IMG/VR virus record: IMGVR_UViG_3300022594_000029
Span: 1-25,298 of that record
Strand: one strand, 5' to 3'
DNA length: 25,298 bases
Origin: a virus
The notes under the pieces are model-generated. The model was given only the letters and a program-made list of their open reading frames with translations. It did not search any database and was not told the origin of the DNA. This document shows positions 6,142 to 14,073 of the stretch, piece by piece (positions within the stretch are counted from its first letter, which is position 1; each line of letters starts with the position of its first letter). Both the position numbers and the translations under genes were made by a program.

Positions 6142-6286
6142 GTTTCTTTTCCTTTTCCTCTAGCCGCAACATGAGCGCGTCTACTTTTTTGAGCTGCTTC
6201 TCGACGTGGATTATCGCAAACGATAGGCCCATCAGGCAAAAGATAATCAGTGTGACTATAGCGGCCCAGAACCAAAACTCCTTCAT
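6104..6286 (-). CDS. small single-span membrane protein, 60 aa
   Basis: ATG 6286 overlaps the preceding stop as ATGA, which favours this start over the upstream in-frame ATG at 6388. The product starts MKEFWFWAAIVTLIIFCLMG, has one membrane span (about 4-26) and then a charged coiled-coil tail (VEKQLKKVDALMLRLEEKEK). Size and topology would allow a lysis accessory or antiholin-like role, but nothing in the sequence proves it. Its 3' end overlaps the lipoprotein gene by 38 nt. Confidence 0.65.
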   Translation of the reverse strand: MKEFWFWAAIVTLIIFCLMGLSFAIIHVEKQLKKVDALMLRLEEKEKKREKTRIDPVDGD

Positions 6287-7005
6287 AGAGTGAAATACAG
6301 TCCCATCACCTCTAGCAGCCCCATTGTCACTGCTATTACGTAGATCAGTTTGGCTACTAGGATTTCTCTGCGGTGTTCTAGTCGCCATTCGCTGTTCCGT
6401 TCTTTTCTCAGTCTGATACCGCGAGCAACTTCTTGCTCCTCCAAAATCTCGTCATACTTTGCAAGAAACTCTTGGTACATCGCGCCAAGCCCAAGCTCTT
6501 CAGGCGTTCCATAGATCATGGCCTGCTTCAGTTGAGCTGACAGCTGACTCATTTGCCACTGCATCTCGATGCGATCAATCGCGCTGTCGGCCACCTTTTC
6601 TGTCGTCAACGCTTCTTCTTCAAGTTCTCGACAATGCGCCTTGAGATGCCTCATGGCTTCAAAGTAAACCTTCAGATTCTCGCAGATGTCGTGAACCGCG
6701 CGCGCTTGGAACCCCTCGTAACTTAACTCTGGTTCAGGGGTTGCTTTTGCTTTAGGTGCGTCAACAGCTGCTGGCGTGCTTGGAAGTACTGGTGCAGATG
6801 GTTTTGGAGTTGGTCCAAAGAGCCCTGTAATCCAGCCCCAGAGCCCTGTGACTTCTTTGAAGATGGCTTTAGCGTCTGCCACGCCGCCTTCAACTTGCTT
6901 TTTAAACTTGCCAATTTCAGCCTTACCTTCACTGAGCATCTGGCAGCCAGCGCGGATAGCACTGACGGCACTTTGCGCCATGAGGAGAAGACTGATTGGG
7001 TCCAC
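6283..7005 (-). CDS. hypothetical protein with C-terminal membrane span, 240 aa
   Basis: Starts at GTG 7005, one base after the previous stop. The N-terminal module (about 1-65: PISLLLMAQSAVSAIRAGCQ, then EIGKFKKQVEGGVADAK and GLWGWITGLFG) is hydrophobic and amphipathic and resembles proteins found near tail and lysis genes of environmental phages. A Pro/Ala linker follows (66-92), then a long charged helical domain (95-215) and a terminal membrane segment (LIYVIAVTMGLLEVMGLYF). No family with known function recognised. Placement at the border of tail and lysis genes leaves both a virion and a membrane/lysis role open. Confidence 0.7.
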   Translation of the reverse strand: MDPISLLLMAQSAVSAIRAGCQMLSEGKAEIGKFKKQVEGGVADAKAIFKEVTGLWGWITGLFGPTPKPSAPVLPSTPAAVDAPKAKATPEPELSYEGFQARAVHDICENLKVYFEAMRHLKAHCRELEEEALTTEKVADSAIDRIEMQWQMSQLSAQLKQAMIYGTPEELGLGAMYQEFLAKYDEILEEQEVARGIRLRKERNSEWRLEHRREILVAKLIYVIAVTMGLLEVMGLYFTL

Positions 7006-7006
7006 A

Positions 7007-7210
7007 TCATAAGCCTATGAGCTTTTTAAGAAACTCAGCCGCGACGCCTGGGCCTAAAAGCACAGCCGCGATCACGGCGTACAAAAGATATTCGATCTTG
7101 GTCATGCGCTTTTCGCCTGTCTCCAATGACTCGTTGATCTTTTCATATCTCAGCGCACAAATTTCTTCATGTGTTGATAAACGAGCCTCTGTTGCATCTA
7201 TAGTAGCCAT
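7007..7210 (-). CDS. XhlA-like small membrane protein, 67 aa
   Basis: The product has a charged helical N-terminus (ATEARLSTHEEICALRYEKI, then NESLETGEKRMTKIE), a single membrane segment (LLYAVIAAVLLGPGVAAEF) and a short basic tail. This helix-plus-terminal-span layout with a KIE/KVD block before the span resembles haemolysin XhlA-type phage membrane proteins; similarity is by eye. I chose ATG 7210, just after the upstream stop at 7215; an earlier in-frame start at 7249 would overlap the upstream fibre gene. It is the first gene of the membrane/lysis set. Confidence 0.62.
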   Translation of the reverse strand: MATIDATEARLSTHEEICALRYEKINESLETGEKRMTKIEYLLYAVIAAVLLGPGVAAEFLKKLIGL

Positions 7211-7214
7211 GGGT

Positions 7215-7745
7215 TTATTCGTAAAGAATGTTGATTGAACCAGCATCAAAGGTGTCTGTTCCGTTTACCGTGGTAATACGGACACGATCAAGAGTTCCTG
7301 ATAATGATTTGACGCCTGCAACAATAGTAAACAACGCTGAATCAGAACGACCAGATTGACCAGATGCAGTCCAAATTCCAGTTGCTGAATCTAATAAACT
7401 CAAAATTACAAAACCGTTTCTAACAGCAGAACCAGATGCGGCGGCATCAAAGATAAATCCAGCAGATAAGTTTGCCAAAGAGTTTGCGGTAGCTTGAGCT
7501 TGTGAATAAGTTCCTGTGTAACCACTTGTCTGAACAGAACCAGCTCCAATTTGAATTTGAGTTAGTGAGGAACCGCTAGTAGACACGCCGTTAAACATCA
7601 CGGTGATGCGCTTCACCCACGAAGGGATAGACGTAAAGTCGATTGATGTGCCAGATGTGCTTGCTACGGCTGTGCCAGAAGTAATCACACCACCTTGGTA
7701 TGTGCCAGAGATTGAAGGCGAATCGCCACTTAGAACTAATGCCAT
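7215..7745 (-). CDS. small tail-fibre-like protein B, 176 aa (tandem paralogue)
   Basis: Ser/Thr/Gly-rich, beta-structured protein. The N-terminus (MALVLSGDSPSISG) resembles that of the 72-aa gene at 8505-8723. It shares with the adjacent 199-aa protein the blocks ASTSGTSIDFT-IPSWVKRITVMF and LSGTLDRVRITTVNGTDTFD-AGSINI-YE, so the two are tandem duplicates of one domain. I recognise this domain as one that recurs in fibre-type proteins of environmental phages; a receptor-binding or virion surface role is inferred. The start lies 2 nt after the upstream paralogue's stop. Confidence 0.78.
   Translation of the reverse strand: MALVLSGDSPSISGTYQGGVITSGTAVASTSGTSIDFTSIPSWVKRITVMFNGVSTSGSSLTQIQIGAGSVQTSGYTGTYSQAQATANSLANLSAGFIFDAAASGSAVRNGFVILSLLDSATGIWTASGQSGRSDSALFTIVAGVKSLSGTLDRVRITTVNGTDTFDAGSINILYE
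7228..7305 (-). repeat. direct repeat copy 1 (3' end of fibre paralogue B)
   Basis: About 78 bp closely matching 7764-7841 at a 536-bp offset (both begin ATGTTGATTGAACCAGC on the plus strand, with scattered mostly third-position differences). It is the DNA trace of the gene duplication that made the two small fibre-like genes. Confidence 0.8.
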
Positions 7746-7747
7746 GA

Positions 7748-8347
7748 TTAACCTTCGTACATGATGTTGATTGAACCAGCGTCAAAGGTGTCTGTGCCGT
7801 TGACTGTGGTGATTCGTACACGGTCAAGAGTGCCTGAAAGTGTTTTTCTAGCTGCGCCAACAGACGAAAAGTTACCCACAGCAGGGTCTGTTGTCACAAC
7901 AATAGAAGCAACCCAAAGATTAGAACCCAGAGACGTAATCGTAATAATTCCAGAAAGAGTATACGAAGCATTGTTAGCGCAATTAGCCAAGATGCCGGTG
8001 GTGCTATTGGAATTTGCCACGCCGGAATAACTTGAAAGAGTGCCGACATAGCCTGTTGTTTCAACACCGCCTGAAGTACCAAGTTGAATTTGCGGTAAAC
8101 TTGTTCCATTAGTTGATACTGCGCTAAACATTACAGTAATACGCTTTACCCAAGATGGGATGCCTGTAAAGTCAATGCTAGTACCTGAAGTAGACGCTTG
8201 AGCAGTACCCGACTTTAACTGACCATAAGCGCCAGTAGAAGACACGGTTAGCTGTGTAGTTCCGTTGCTTTGCAGTTCCAGCGTTCCACTGGTGTCTGCG
8301 GTCTGGATTAAACCAGCCGATGTTGATGCGTTAATAAGTGTGGACAT
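7748..8347 (-). CDS. small tail-fibre-like protein A, 199 aa (tandem paralogue)
   Basis: The N-terminal segment (LINASTSAGLIQTADTSGTL, then ELQSNGTTQLTVSSTG) is a typical phage fibre repeat motif. The remainder is the domain shared with its neighbour: SGTSIDFTGIPSWVKRITVM, a variable centre of about 70 residues, and LSGTLDRVRITTVNGTDTFD at the C-terminus. The conserved edges and divergent middle suggest a common scaffold with a diversified exposed surface. The ATG overlaps the preceding stop by 1 nt (TAATG). Confidence 0.78.
   Translation of the reverse strand: MSTLINASTSAGLIQTADTSGTLELQSNGTTQLTVSSTGAYGQLKSGTAQASTSGTSIDFTGIPSWVKRITVMFSAVSTNGTSLPQIQLGTSGGVETTGYVGTLSSYSGVANSNSTTGILANCANNASYTLSGIITITSLGSNLWVASIVVTTDPAVGNFSSVGAARKTLSGTLDRVRITTVNGTDTFDAGSINIMYEG
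7764..7841 (-). repeat. direct repeat copy 2 (3' end of fibre paralogue A)
   Basis: Counterpart of 7228-7305. Both copies encode the conserved C-terminal block of the two paralogues; a weaker second match pairs about 7591-7660 with about 8123-8200 (the IPSWVKRITVMF region). Confidence 0.8.
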
Positions 8348-8502
8348 TATTCACCTTCTGTTGGTGCAGGGGTTTCTTGTTGAGCAGCAGCCTCGGCAGC
8401 TTGTTGAGCCAACGAAGCATCATATGCTGCTAGTTCTTCACCGACTAATTCAAATTCAGTTGTTTGACCAGTAGCAAGGTCTACTATGATTTTGGTAGGC
8501 AT
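8347..8502 (-). CDS. small acidic protein, 51 aa
   Basis: ATG at 8500-8502, 2 nt after the previous stop; the stop TAA overlaps the next ATG by one base. It encodes MPTKIIVDLATGQTTEFELV and then an Ala/Gln/Glu-rich helix (AQQAAEAAAQQ) with a Pro/Glu tail. An N-terminal K-I-I-V-D-x-x-T-G pattern followed by an Ala-rich helix is common in tiny phage proteins beside fibre genes. An assembly or chaperone role is conceivable but unproven. Confidence 0.7.
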   Translation of the reverse strand: MPTKIIVDLATGQTTEFELVGEELAAYDASLAQQAAEAAAQQETPAPTEGE

Positions 8503-8504
8503 GA

Positions 8505-8723
8505 TTAAGTTCCAGATGTAGAAGCCAAAAGATAATAAACAGTGCCGCCAATGTTTATGGCAATTTTATTTGTTACTGTTGATAAAACAGAACTTGAAAC
8601 AGCAGTAGAAACCAGCACATTTCCAGTAACTGCGGGGACAGTGACGGTATTAGAACCAGCAACAGCAGGAACGGTAACAGTTACCGTACCGCTTGTGTCG
8701 CCTGATAGAACTACACTTGACAT
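8505..8723 (-). CDS. small beta-rich fibre-like protein, 72 aa
   Basis: AAGGAA lies well placed before ATG 8723. The protein is made of Val/Thr/Ser repeats (SSVVLSGDTSGTVTVTVPAV, then AGSNTVTVPAVTGNV), a motif widespread at junctions of phage fibre proteins. The N-terminal VVLSGDTSG resembles LVLSGDSPS of the 176-aa gene, hinting at a shared virion-attachment or trimerisation tag. No catalytic features. Confidence 0.72.
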   Translation of the reverse strand: MSSVVLSGDTSGTVTVTVPAVAGSNTVTVPAVTGNVLVSTAVSSSVLSTVTNKIAINIGGTVYYLLASTSGT

Positions 8724-8732
8724 ATTATTTCC

Positions 8733-9449
8733 TTAAAGAATAACCCAACGGCTACGCGATGGAACAGTTACGGCGTTGCCGCTTGCAATTGTGATTGGCC
8801 CAACGGTGTTAGCGGTGAAACTTGTGGGGATAGTGTAGCTTGTGTTGACGGTTTGACCGTTCAGATTGAAGACCTGATCTGCACCGCCGCCTGTTGCGCC
8901 CCCACCCAGCTGGCCCCAAGCGCTGTTGGCGTAGCCTTCATATTTAAGCGTGGTGGTGTTGTAGCGAATGTCGCCGTCTACTGGAGAGGCAGGGCGTTGA
9001 GCAGTCGTGCCCGTGTTAATTTTGACAGCGCCTGTGCCTGAGAAAGTCACTGCGTCCGTAAAGTCAGCCGTGCTTTCAAATATCGCTGTGCTAGTGACGT
9101 TCAAAGTTGTAAACGTGCCTGCGTTAGGTGTGCCACTACCGATCGGAGGCGGTGAAGCAAAGGAGGTCGATGTCAGCGGTACGGAAACGTAATCGACCGT
9201 GTACAGCAGCGTGTCGGTGGATGTTTTTAAGACGTACTTGTAGTTGGTCGTATTGGGCAACCACACATCGGCTTCACCGTTGGAGTCCAAGATGACTGGG
9301 TTGGTGTTTTGCGTATTGCCTGTGTAGTCGGTATACGTCGCCAAAGGCGTTGTAGTGCCCGCGGCGTACGTGTACAGCTTACCGCCGACAAGCGGCAGCC
9401 CGTCAGTGCCGAAGAACTGTAGCTTGGGGGTGGGTGATAGTGATGCCAT
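8733..9449 (-). CDS. tail adaptor / short spike-like protein, 238 aa
   Basis: The N-terminal ~100 residues have the pattern common to phage tail-spike/fibre attachment domains: LQFFGTDGLPLVGGKLYTYA, AGTTTPLATYTDYTG, NTNPVILDSNGEADVWL and YKYVLKTSTDTLLYTVDYVS. A central segment contains TTAQRPASPVDGDIRYNTTT, a motif frequent in fibre proteins, and the C-terminus ends ITIASGNAVTVPSRSRWVIL. There is no large receptor-binding body. It lies where P22 carries its tailspike gene (after gp7, gp20 and gp16), so it may be the spike anchor, with small proteins downstream acting as exchangeable tips (inference). AAGGAA precedes the ATG. Confidence 0.8.
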   Translation of the reverse strand: MASLSPTPKLQFFGTDGLPLVGGKLYTYAAGTTTPLATYTDYTGNTQNTNPVILDSNGEADVWLPNTTNYKYVLKTSTDTLLYTVDYVSVPLTSTSFASPPPIGSGTPNAGTFTTLNVTSTAIFESTADFTDAVTFSGTGAVKINTGTTAQRPASPVDGDIRYNTTTLKYEGYANSAWGQLGGGATGGGADQVFNLNGQTVNTSYTIPTSFTANTVGPITIASGNAVTVPSRSRWVIL

Positions 9450-9451
9450 CT

Positions 9452-11497
9452 TTATTCCTTGCCGGTTAATTCTATCCGCAACGCGTTCTTAGGTCTATCT
9501 TGTTTTGGGGCCAAAGCGTTAACTGCTGTTGCGGCCACGCCTGGCGTCCAATCTTGAGGGTTAGACAGCAACTTCATGACACGAGAGCGTTCGGCGCCTG
9601 GCAACGTATTGAGCAGTTCAGTTGCGCCTTCAGGTGTTTGAGACGCCTTAGTCAGCACGTCCATTGTGCGCGTACCAATACGGTCTTCCAAAATTTGCAA
9701 CGCCTTGTTGGTGGTGGACGCTACCGCGCTCAAATACGACGGAATGCGCACCTTAGAAATCTGCTGCAACAACAACTCTTTAAGCGCATCTTGGCCAGCG
9801 GCAGCTTGCGTAGATACTTTTGTATTGCGCACAACTTTAGCCGCTTGTTCTTGAAGCGTAGACAACATGTTGTCGCTGACTTCTTTGGCAATGTCGTATT
9901 TGCCTTTGCCCAACACTTTTTCTACGGCGTCAGGCGATTCCCCTTGCACTAGCTTTACAAATGCGTCTGGATTTGTTTTGTACAAATCTAGCGCTTCGCC
10001 ACCAAGTTTCTTCTGCGCAATCCCTTGCATGGCTTTGGTGTAGTTGCCCAAGTATTCACGATAGCCAGTGCCGCCAGCGCTTTCGATGGCGTCAATGATT
10101 GCAGGACGCACTTTGTCAAGCACACTGGCAGCCAAGTTTTTCTGTGTGCTGGCATCCGCGCCAGGGCGCAGCTGTTCGATCGCAGCGTTAACTGAGTTCT
10201 TACGGATGGCATCAAGCGCTTGCGCATCAATGATGCCATTTTTTGTCCATTTGGAAATGTCTTGCGCTACATTTTTAAGCGCGCCTTCAACAATATCGTT
10301 ACCCGCAAACTCAGGGTTTTTCGCTACGTTCTGCAGGCTGCTTACGAGTGATTGCGTTTCAAGCGGTTTGATGCCTGACTTACGCAAAGCATCAGATGCC
10401 AGTTGGTTAAAGCGTGACTCAGCACCCGCTTGCAACGAGCCTTGCGCAGCCTCAGCTGATGCTTGTTCGGCTAACGCTGGCAGATCACCACCTACATATG
10501 TGTACTTAGCCGCACCGACTGGCTGACCTTTTTCGATCAATGCAGTGCGGGCAATCGCTTCAGCGCGAGGTTTGGCGGCTTCAAAGCGGCGAACGTCTTG
10601 AACTTTTTGGCCAGCTTCAGCAGCCAAGCGTTCAGCCTCGTTAGCGTACTGCGCTGTTGTTTGACCAAGATTGGCGCGTTTAAGCGCGCTTTCTTTGACC
10701 GGCTCAAGCACTCGGTTAATGTTGGCTTTTGTAGTTTCAGCGCCTGCGCGCACTTCGGTAGCTGTTGAACCGCCGGCCAATTTGGCCAACGCGTTAAGCG
10801 ATACTTCACCTTGCGAATCTTTAAGCGCTTCCATAAACCGTGGGTCACGTTTACTGGCGCGGTCCAACAAGGCTTGCCATGTCGGGCTATTGATTTCAGC
10901 TGTGGCTTGAGCAGCAGTTATGTCAGACGGCGCGCGCGCCAAGGCATTTTTAACCGCGGCCAGATCAGGGCCTAAAGCATTACGGGCAATCTCAGCGGCT
11001 TTTTGCTGTGGGATTTGACGCAAATCTGCGATCTTGCCACCCACGTAGCCAAGCGCTTTGCCAACAGCTTGCCCGCCGGCTTCCATAGTCGCGCCTTCAA
11101 GCGCGGTTTTGGCTTGACGCAAACCCGCTTGAGCCATGCTTTCTTTAGGTCCGCCTTCACCTGCGACAGTATCAGCGAGCTTCAGCAGTTCTTTAGCGCC
11201 TGCGTAGCCTAAACCAGCGCCGGCCACAGTTCCTGCAGGCCCCGCCATTGAGCCTAACGCACCACCACCGACAGCGCCAAGCGCTTCAACAGTAGGCGTG
11301 ACAAACTCACGAACTTTTGAGTACGTTGATGGTTCAGCGGTTACTCCAAACTTTGCACGGATAGCATCCTGTGTGGCTGCGTTGGCTTTGGTAAAGTTTG
11401 CGTCATTGGCTGAAAATTTATCAAAGATCGCTTGCTTGGTGGCAGCGTTTGCGTTGACATAGTTAGGGTCAGTCAGGATGCTGGATAAATCAGCCAT
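9452..11497 (-). CDS. internal virion / DNA ejection protein, gp16-like by position
   Basis: 681 aa, Ala-rich and almost wholly helical. The N-terminus has short repeated blocks (NANAATKQAIFDKFSANDAN, and KANAATQDAIRAKFGV), then a glycine-rich hydrophobic stretch (about 72-105, GAVGGGALGSMAGPAGTVAG) that could enter a membrane, then long helices to the end. P22 gp16 (609 aa) occupies this slot and is ejected with gp7 and gp20 to help DNA across the envelope. Direct sequence similarity to gp16 is not obvious; the call rests on size, composition and gene order. No lytic transglycosylase or protease motif seen. Confidence 0.7.
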   Translation of the reverse strand: MADLSSILTDPNYVNANAATKQAIFDKFSANDANFTKANAATQDAIRAKFGVTAEPSTYSKVREFVTPTVEALGAVGGGALGSMAGPAGTVAGAGLGYAGAKELLKLADTVAGEGGPKESMAQAGLRQAKTALEGATMEAGGQAVGKALGYVGGKIADLRQIPQQKAAEIARNALGPDLAAVKNALARAPSDITAAQATAEINSPTWQALLDRASKRDPRFMEALKDSQGEVSLNALAKLAGGSTATEVRAGAETTKANINRVLEPVKESALKRANLGQTTAQYANEAERLAAEAGQKVQDVRRFEAAKPRAEAIARTALIEKGQPVGAAKYTYVGGDLPALAEQASAEAAQGSLQAGAESRFNQLASDALRKSGIKPLETQSLVSSLQNVAKNPEFAGNDIVEGALKNVAQDISKWTKNGIIDAQALDAIRKNSVNAAIEQLRPGADASTQKNLAASVLDKVRPAIIDAIESAGGTGYREYLGNYTKAMQGIAQKKLGGEALDLYKTNPDAFVKLVQGESPDAVEKVLGKGKYDIAKEVSDNMLSTLQEQAAKVVRNTKVSTQAAAGQDALKELLLQQISKVRIPSYLSAVASTTNKALQILEDRIGTRTMDVLTKASQTPEGATELLNTLPGAERSRVMKLLSNPQDWTPGVAATAVNALAPKQDRPKNALRIELTGKE

Positions 11498-11506
11498 GTT
11501 GATCCC

Positions 11507-12664
11507 TTATGGTTTCAGTAATGGGTTGCTGTGGTCGACTTCGCCCGCGCCAGCTGCTGCTGGTGCTTTCTTTGGCTCGGGCAACAGACCAGACGTTACC
11601 ATACGCTTCTTAGCCTCGTCCCACGCGGCCATACGTTGATCAGATGGAATGCTTGGGTCAGCAACGCTACCCAAAGTGCTGACAATAAAGTTGCGGTCGT
11701 CGTTAGAAATACCAGCACCAAGTTTGCCATTAAGCATATCAAGCGAAATCTGGTTGGCACGCGCTTGCAGTCGGCCAATTGCTTCACGACCAGAAGTTGT
11801 GTAGTTGAACATGCCGGCAGCTGCTGACAGTCCTTGCTCCGCCAAACCACCAGTCGATTTTTTAATCAACTTGGAAATTTCGTCTTCGCCTGTTTCGACG
11901 TTGTAACCTGCGGTCTTCAATGCTTTAACTGCAGAGCGTTGATCTTTAGTTGCTTGAATTTCAGGCACTGGCGTAAAGCCGCCGGTTGGGTTGTTGGCGT
12001 TGGGTGGCGTGACCCAACCTTGACCAGCTTCGTTCCAAACAGGTTTAGCTGCAGTTTCGCGAGCCAATTGCAGATGACCTTGCGCCACACCTAAGTTGGC
12101 TTTTTCGCTTGCAGTCATTGTGCTGCGTTCGATAAACTTGCTCATGCCCAAAGCATTTTTAGCTTTCCAATCTGCAAACCCTTTAGGGTCTGTAGGGATA
12201 GCAGCTAATGCTTGATCAAGCGGGCGCATCGAGCTGACGATTGGCTTTAAATCAGAATCTTGATGTTGCGCAGCAATCCAAGCAGCCGCTTGTTGCGGTG
12301 TATTTACATCGGCAAGCGCGTCTTTAAACATAGCTGTTTTGTCAGCCGCGATTTTCATTTGCTTCTCTTGAATATCAGCGCGGGCTTTATCTTGCTCAGA
12401 CATCAGTTTGCTGTATTCAAGACCAGTTTTACCAAACTGCATCAGCCCATTACGCGTTTCTGGAGCGCCTAGTTCTTTGTTAGCCAAGTAGTTACGAATG
12501 CTGTCTTCTTCTTGGCGCGCGCGGCCATACTCTTCCATTTTCATTTGGTTGAGCTGATTGGCTTGTTGCACACCTTGAAGCTGCGCGACTTGAGCGTACT
12601 GCGTAAAAGGGTTTGCTACTTCAAGCGGTTTGACGCCAAGAGCAATGGATGGATCAACGGCCAT
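11507..12664 (-). CDS. internal virion / DNA ejection protein, gp20-like by position
   Basis: 385 aa, Gln/Ala-rich helical. The N-terminus (ANPFTQYAQVAQLQGVQQAN, then QLNQMKMEEYGRARQEEDSI) is a pattern I associate with internal virion proteins of podoviruses. The central region is a long helical domain with TPQQAAAWIAAQHQDS; the C-terminus is Pro/Ala-rich. It lies between the gp7-like and gp16-like genes as P22 gp20 (471 aa) does. Expected to be packaged inside the head and ejected. No enzymatic motif. Confidence 0.7.
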   Translation of the reverse strand: MAVDPSIALGVKPLEVANPFTQYAQVAQLQGVQQANQLNQMKMEEYGRARQEEDSIRNYLANKELGAPETRNGLMQFGKTGLEYSKLMSEQDKARADIQEKQMKIAADKTAMFKDALADVNTPQQAAAWIAAQHQDSDLKPIVSSMRPLDQALAAIPTDPKGFADWKAKNALGMSKFIERSTMTASEKANLGVAQGHLQLARETAAKPVWNEAGQGWVTPPNANNPTGGFTPVPEIQATKDQRSAVKALKTAGYNVETGEDEISKLIKKSTGGLAEQGLSAAAGMFNYTTSGREAIGRLQARANQISLDMLNGKLGAGISNDDRNFIVSTLGSVADPSIPSDQRMAAWDEAKKRMVTSGLLPEPKKAPAAAGAGEVDHSNPLLKP

Positions 12665-12666
12665 GA

Positions 12667-13371
12667 TTATTTTCCTGCGTTGAAGTAGTTAGCAATGCCG
12701 CCAGGCGTTTGCAGCCCAGACATAAGGTTATTCTGGTTTAGCGCGCTAACTAAGTTGTTGCCTTGGTTGTAGTTCAGATACGTACCCAAACCGTTTGAAT
12801 ATGCGTTGGCTGCACCGACTTGCCCTGCTGCATTAGCTGCCGCGCCGCTAGTTAAGTAGTTGCCAGCTGTTGACGCTGCAGTTTGCCCCGCCGCACCAAG
12901 GTTAGCCGCTGTTGTTTGGCCAACGCCAGCCAACGATTGCAAAGGTGCCAGTTGAGCTGCGCGCTGAGACTGATAGCGGTTAAATGCGTTTTGGTATTCC
13001 TGCGAGCCCATGTCTTGGCCGTAGCCCACAGCAGCGCGAAGAGCGTTACCTGAAATCAAACCGCCGCGTGCGGCTGCTTGGCTATCCAAAGCCTTTTGGC
13101 CTTCAGACAAACGGAATGCGTACCCTGGGTCCGCAGTCATCGCGTTGTAGTCAAACGGCGTGTAGTTTTCAGCTAAAGGAGTTAGCTTAGATAGCGCGCT
13201 GGCGCCAGCTTGCAGCCAAGGCATTTGATCTTGGCGTGTTTGCTGATACTGTTGGTTTTGCAAATCAGCCGCATGGCTAGATGCCGCAGCTTGATCTGCG
13301 CCAGCATTACTTGCTGCGTTAGAGCCAATAAGTGAACTACCGATAATCGCGGCGCCTGTCATCCATGCCAT
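12667..13371 (-). CDS. DNA transfer/ejection protein, gp7-like
   Basis: 234 aa, close to P22 gp7 (229 aa). A hydrophobic, small-residue N-terminus (MAWMTGAAIIGSSLIGSNAA) is followed by FDYNAMTADPGYAFRLSEGQ and ALDSQAAARGGLISGNALRA, conserved blocks of this ejection-protein family, then an Ala/Gly/Gln-rich tail. It should be packaged in the virion and ejected early into the envelope. AAGGAG precedes the ATG. First of three consecutive ejection-type genes. Confidence 0.8.
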   Translation of the reverse strand: MAWMTGAAIIGSSLIGSNAASNAGADQAAASSHAADLQNQQYQQTRQDQMPWLQAGASALSKLTPLAENYTPFDYNAMTADPGYAFRLSEGQKALDSQAAARGGLISGNALRAAVGYGQDMGSQEYQNAFNRYQSQRAAQLAPLQSLAGVGQTTAANLGAAGQTAASTAGNYLTSGAAANAAGQVGAANAYSNGLGTYLNYNQGNNLVSALNQNNLMSGLQTPGGIANYFNAGK

Positions 13372-13372
13372 A

Positions 13373-13735
13373 TTAAACTCCTTCGCTCAAACAATGAGCT
13401 ATTTCACGCACTTGTTCTGGATCGATGTCAGCAATAATTACTTCATCGACTTCATGTTCATCAGTGCAATCTGTTGCGTGAATGCAATACCAAACTACGT
13501 CTGTGAGAGATTTTACGCCGTGATGCTTGCCTGCTGCAATAGTTAAGCATGCAGGCGCATTAATTATTGACTTTTGACCATCAACGATCAGCTCAATTGA
13601 GCCTTTGGCCAACACAGACAAATGATCATGCTTGTGAGTATGCTGCACCAACCATTTGTCTGCGGGAATAAAGGTCTCTTTGGCGTACACACCGCCGCCG
13701 AAATGATGATTGACTTCAGGTTCAATAAAGCTCAT
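13373..13735 (-). CDS. cupin-fold protein, 120 aa
   Basis: A single small cupin domain. Motif 1 is visible as H32-x-H34-x3-H38-x6-G45, with His in place of the usual Glu; motif 2 is represented by G69-K-H71-H72-G with further H86. These residues could bind a metal ion. There is no added domain pointing to a substrate, so enzyme, sensor or purely structural use cannot be told apart. GGAGA precedes ATG 13735. It is locked into the late operon: ATGA overlap with the 113-aa gene and a 1-nt gap before the gp7-like gene. By gene order this is the P22 gp14 slot. Confidence 0.82.
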   Translation of the reverse strand: MSFIEPEVNHHFGGGVYAKETFIPADKWLVQHTHKHDHLSVLAKGSIELIVDGQKSIINAPACLTIAAGKHHGVKSLTDVVWYCIHATDCTDEHEVDEVIIADIDPEQVREIAHCLSEGV

Positions 13736-14073
13736 GAAATCTCCCGACCGCTAACACGAATGTTGATCGCGTTAGCTGCGCTGGCTACAGCTGAAATGAA
13801 GTCAGATGTTTGTAAGATTTGGCCCACAAGTTCAGGGAACGTGTAGACGTTGGACGGCGCCAAAGTGTATGTTTTGGTTATCAAATTCTTGTCTGCTGCT
13901 GAGTCAGGCGTAGTCACTACGTTGATGCTGACTGTAGCTGATGAACCGCTGATATTCGTGCAAGTGAACTTGTCAATGATCGTGGACGTAATAGTAAGCG
14001 GCACGGTGTACTGCGTCGTCTGAGCATTCTCGACAAACTTAGCGGGCACAAGGTTTTTTGCAGTGACAGTCAT
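13732..14073 (-). CDS. hypothetical virion-region protein, 113 aa
   Basis: I chose ATG 14073, which overlaps the fibre stop as ATGA, over an in-frame TTG at 14085. The protein is Thr/Ser/Val-rich and beta-like (for example AQTTQYTVPLTITSTIIDKF and SGSSATVSINVVTTPDSAAD) with a mixed C-terminal part (LVGQILQTSDFISAVASAAN). It looks like a small virion beta-sandwich similar in style to phage decoration proteins. No firm family. It is translationally coupled to both neighbours. Confidence 0.7.
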   Translation of the reverse strand: MTVTAKNLVPAKFVENAQTTQYTVPLTITSTIIDKFTCTNISGSSATVSINVVTTPDSAADKNLITKTYTLAPSNVYTFPELVGQILQTSDFISAVASAANAINIRVSGREIS

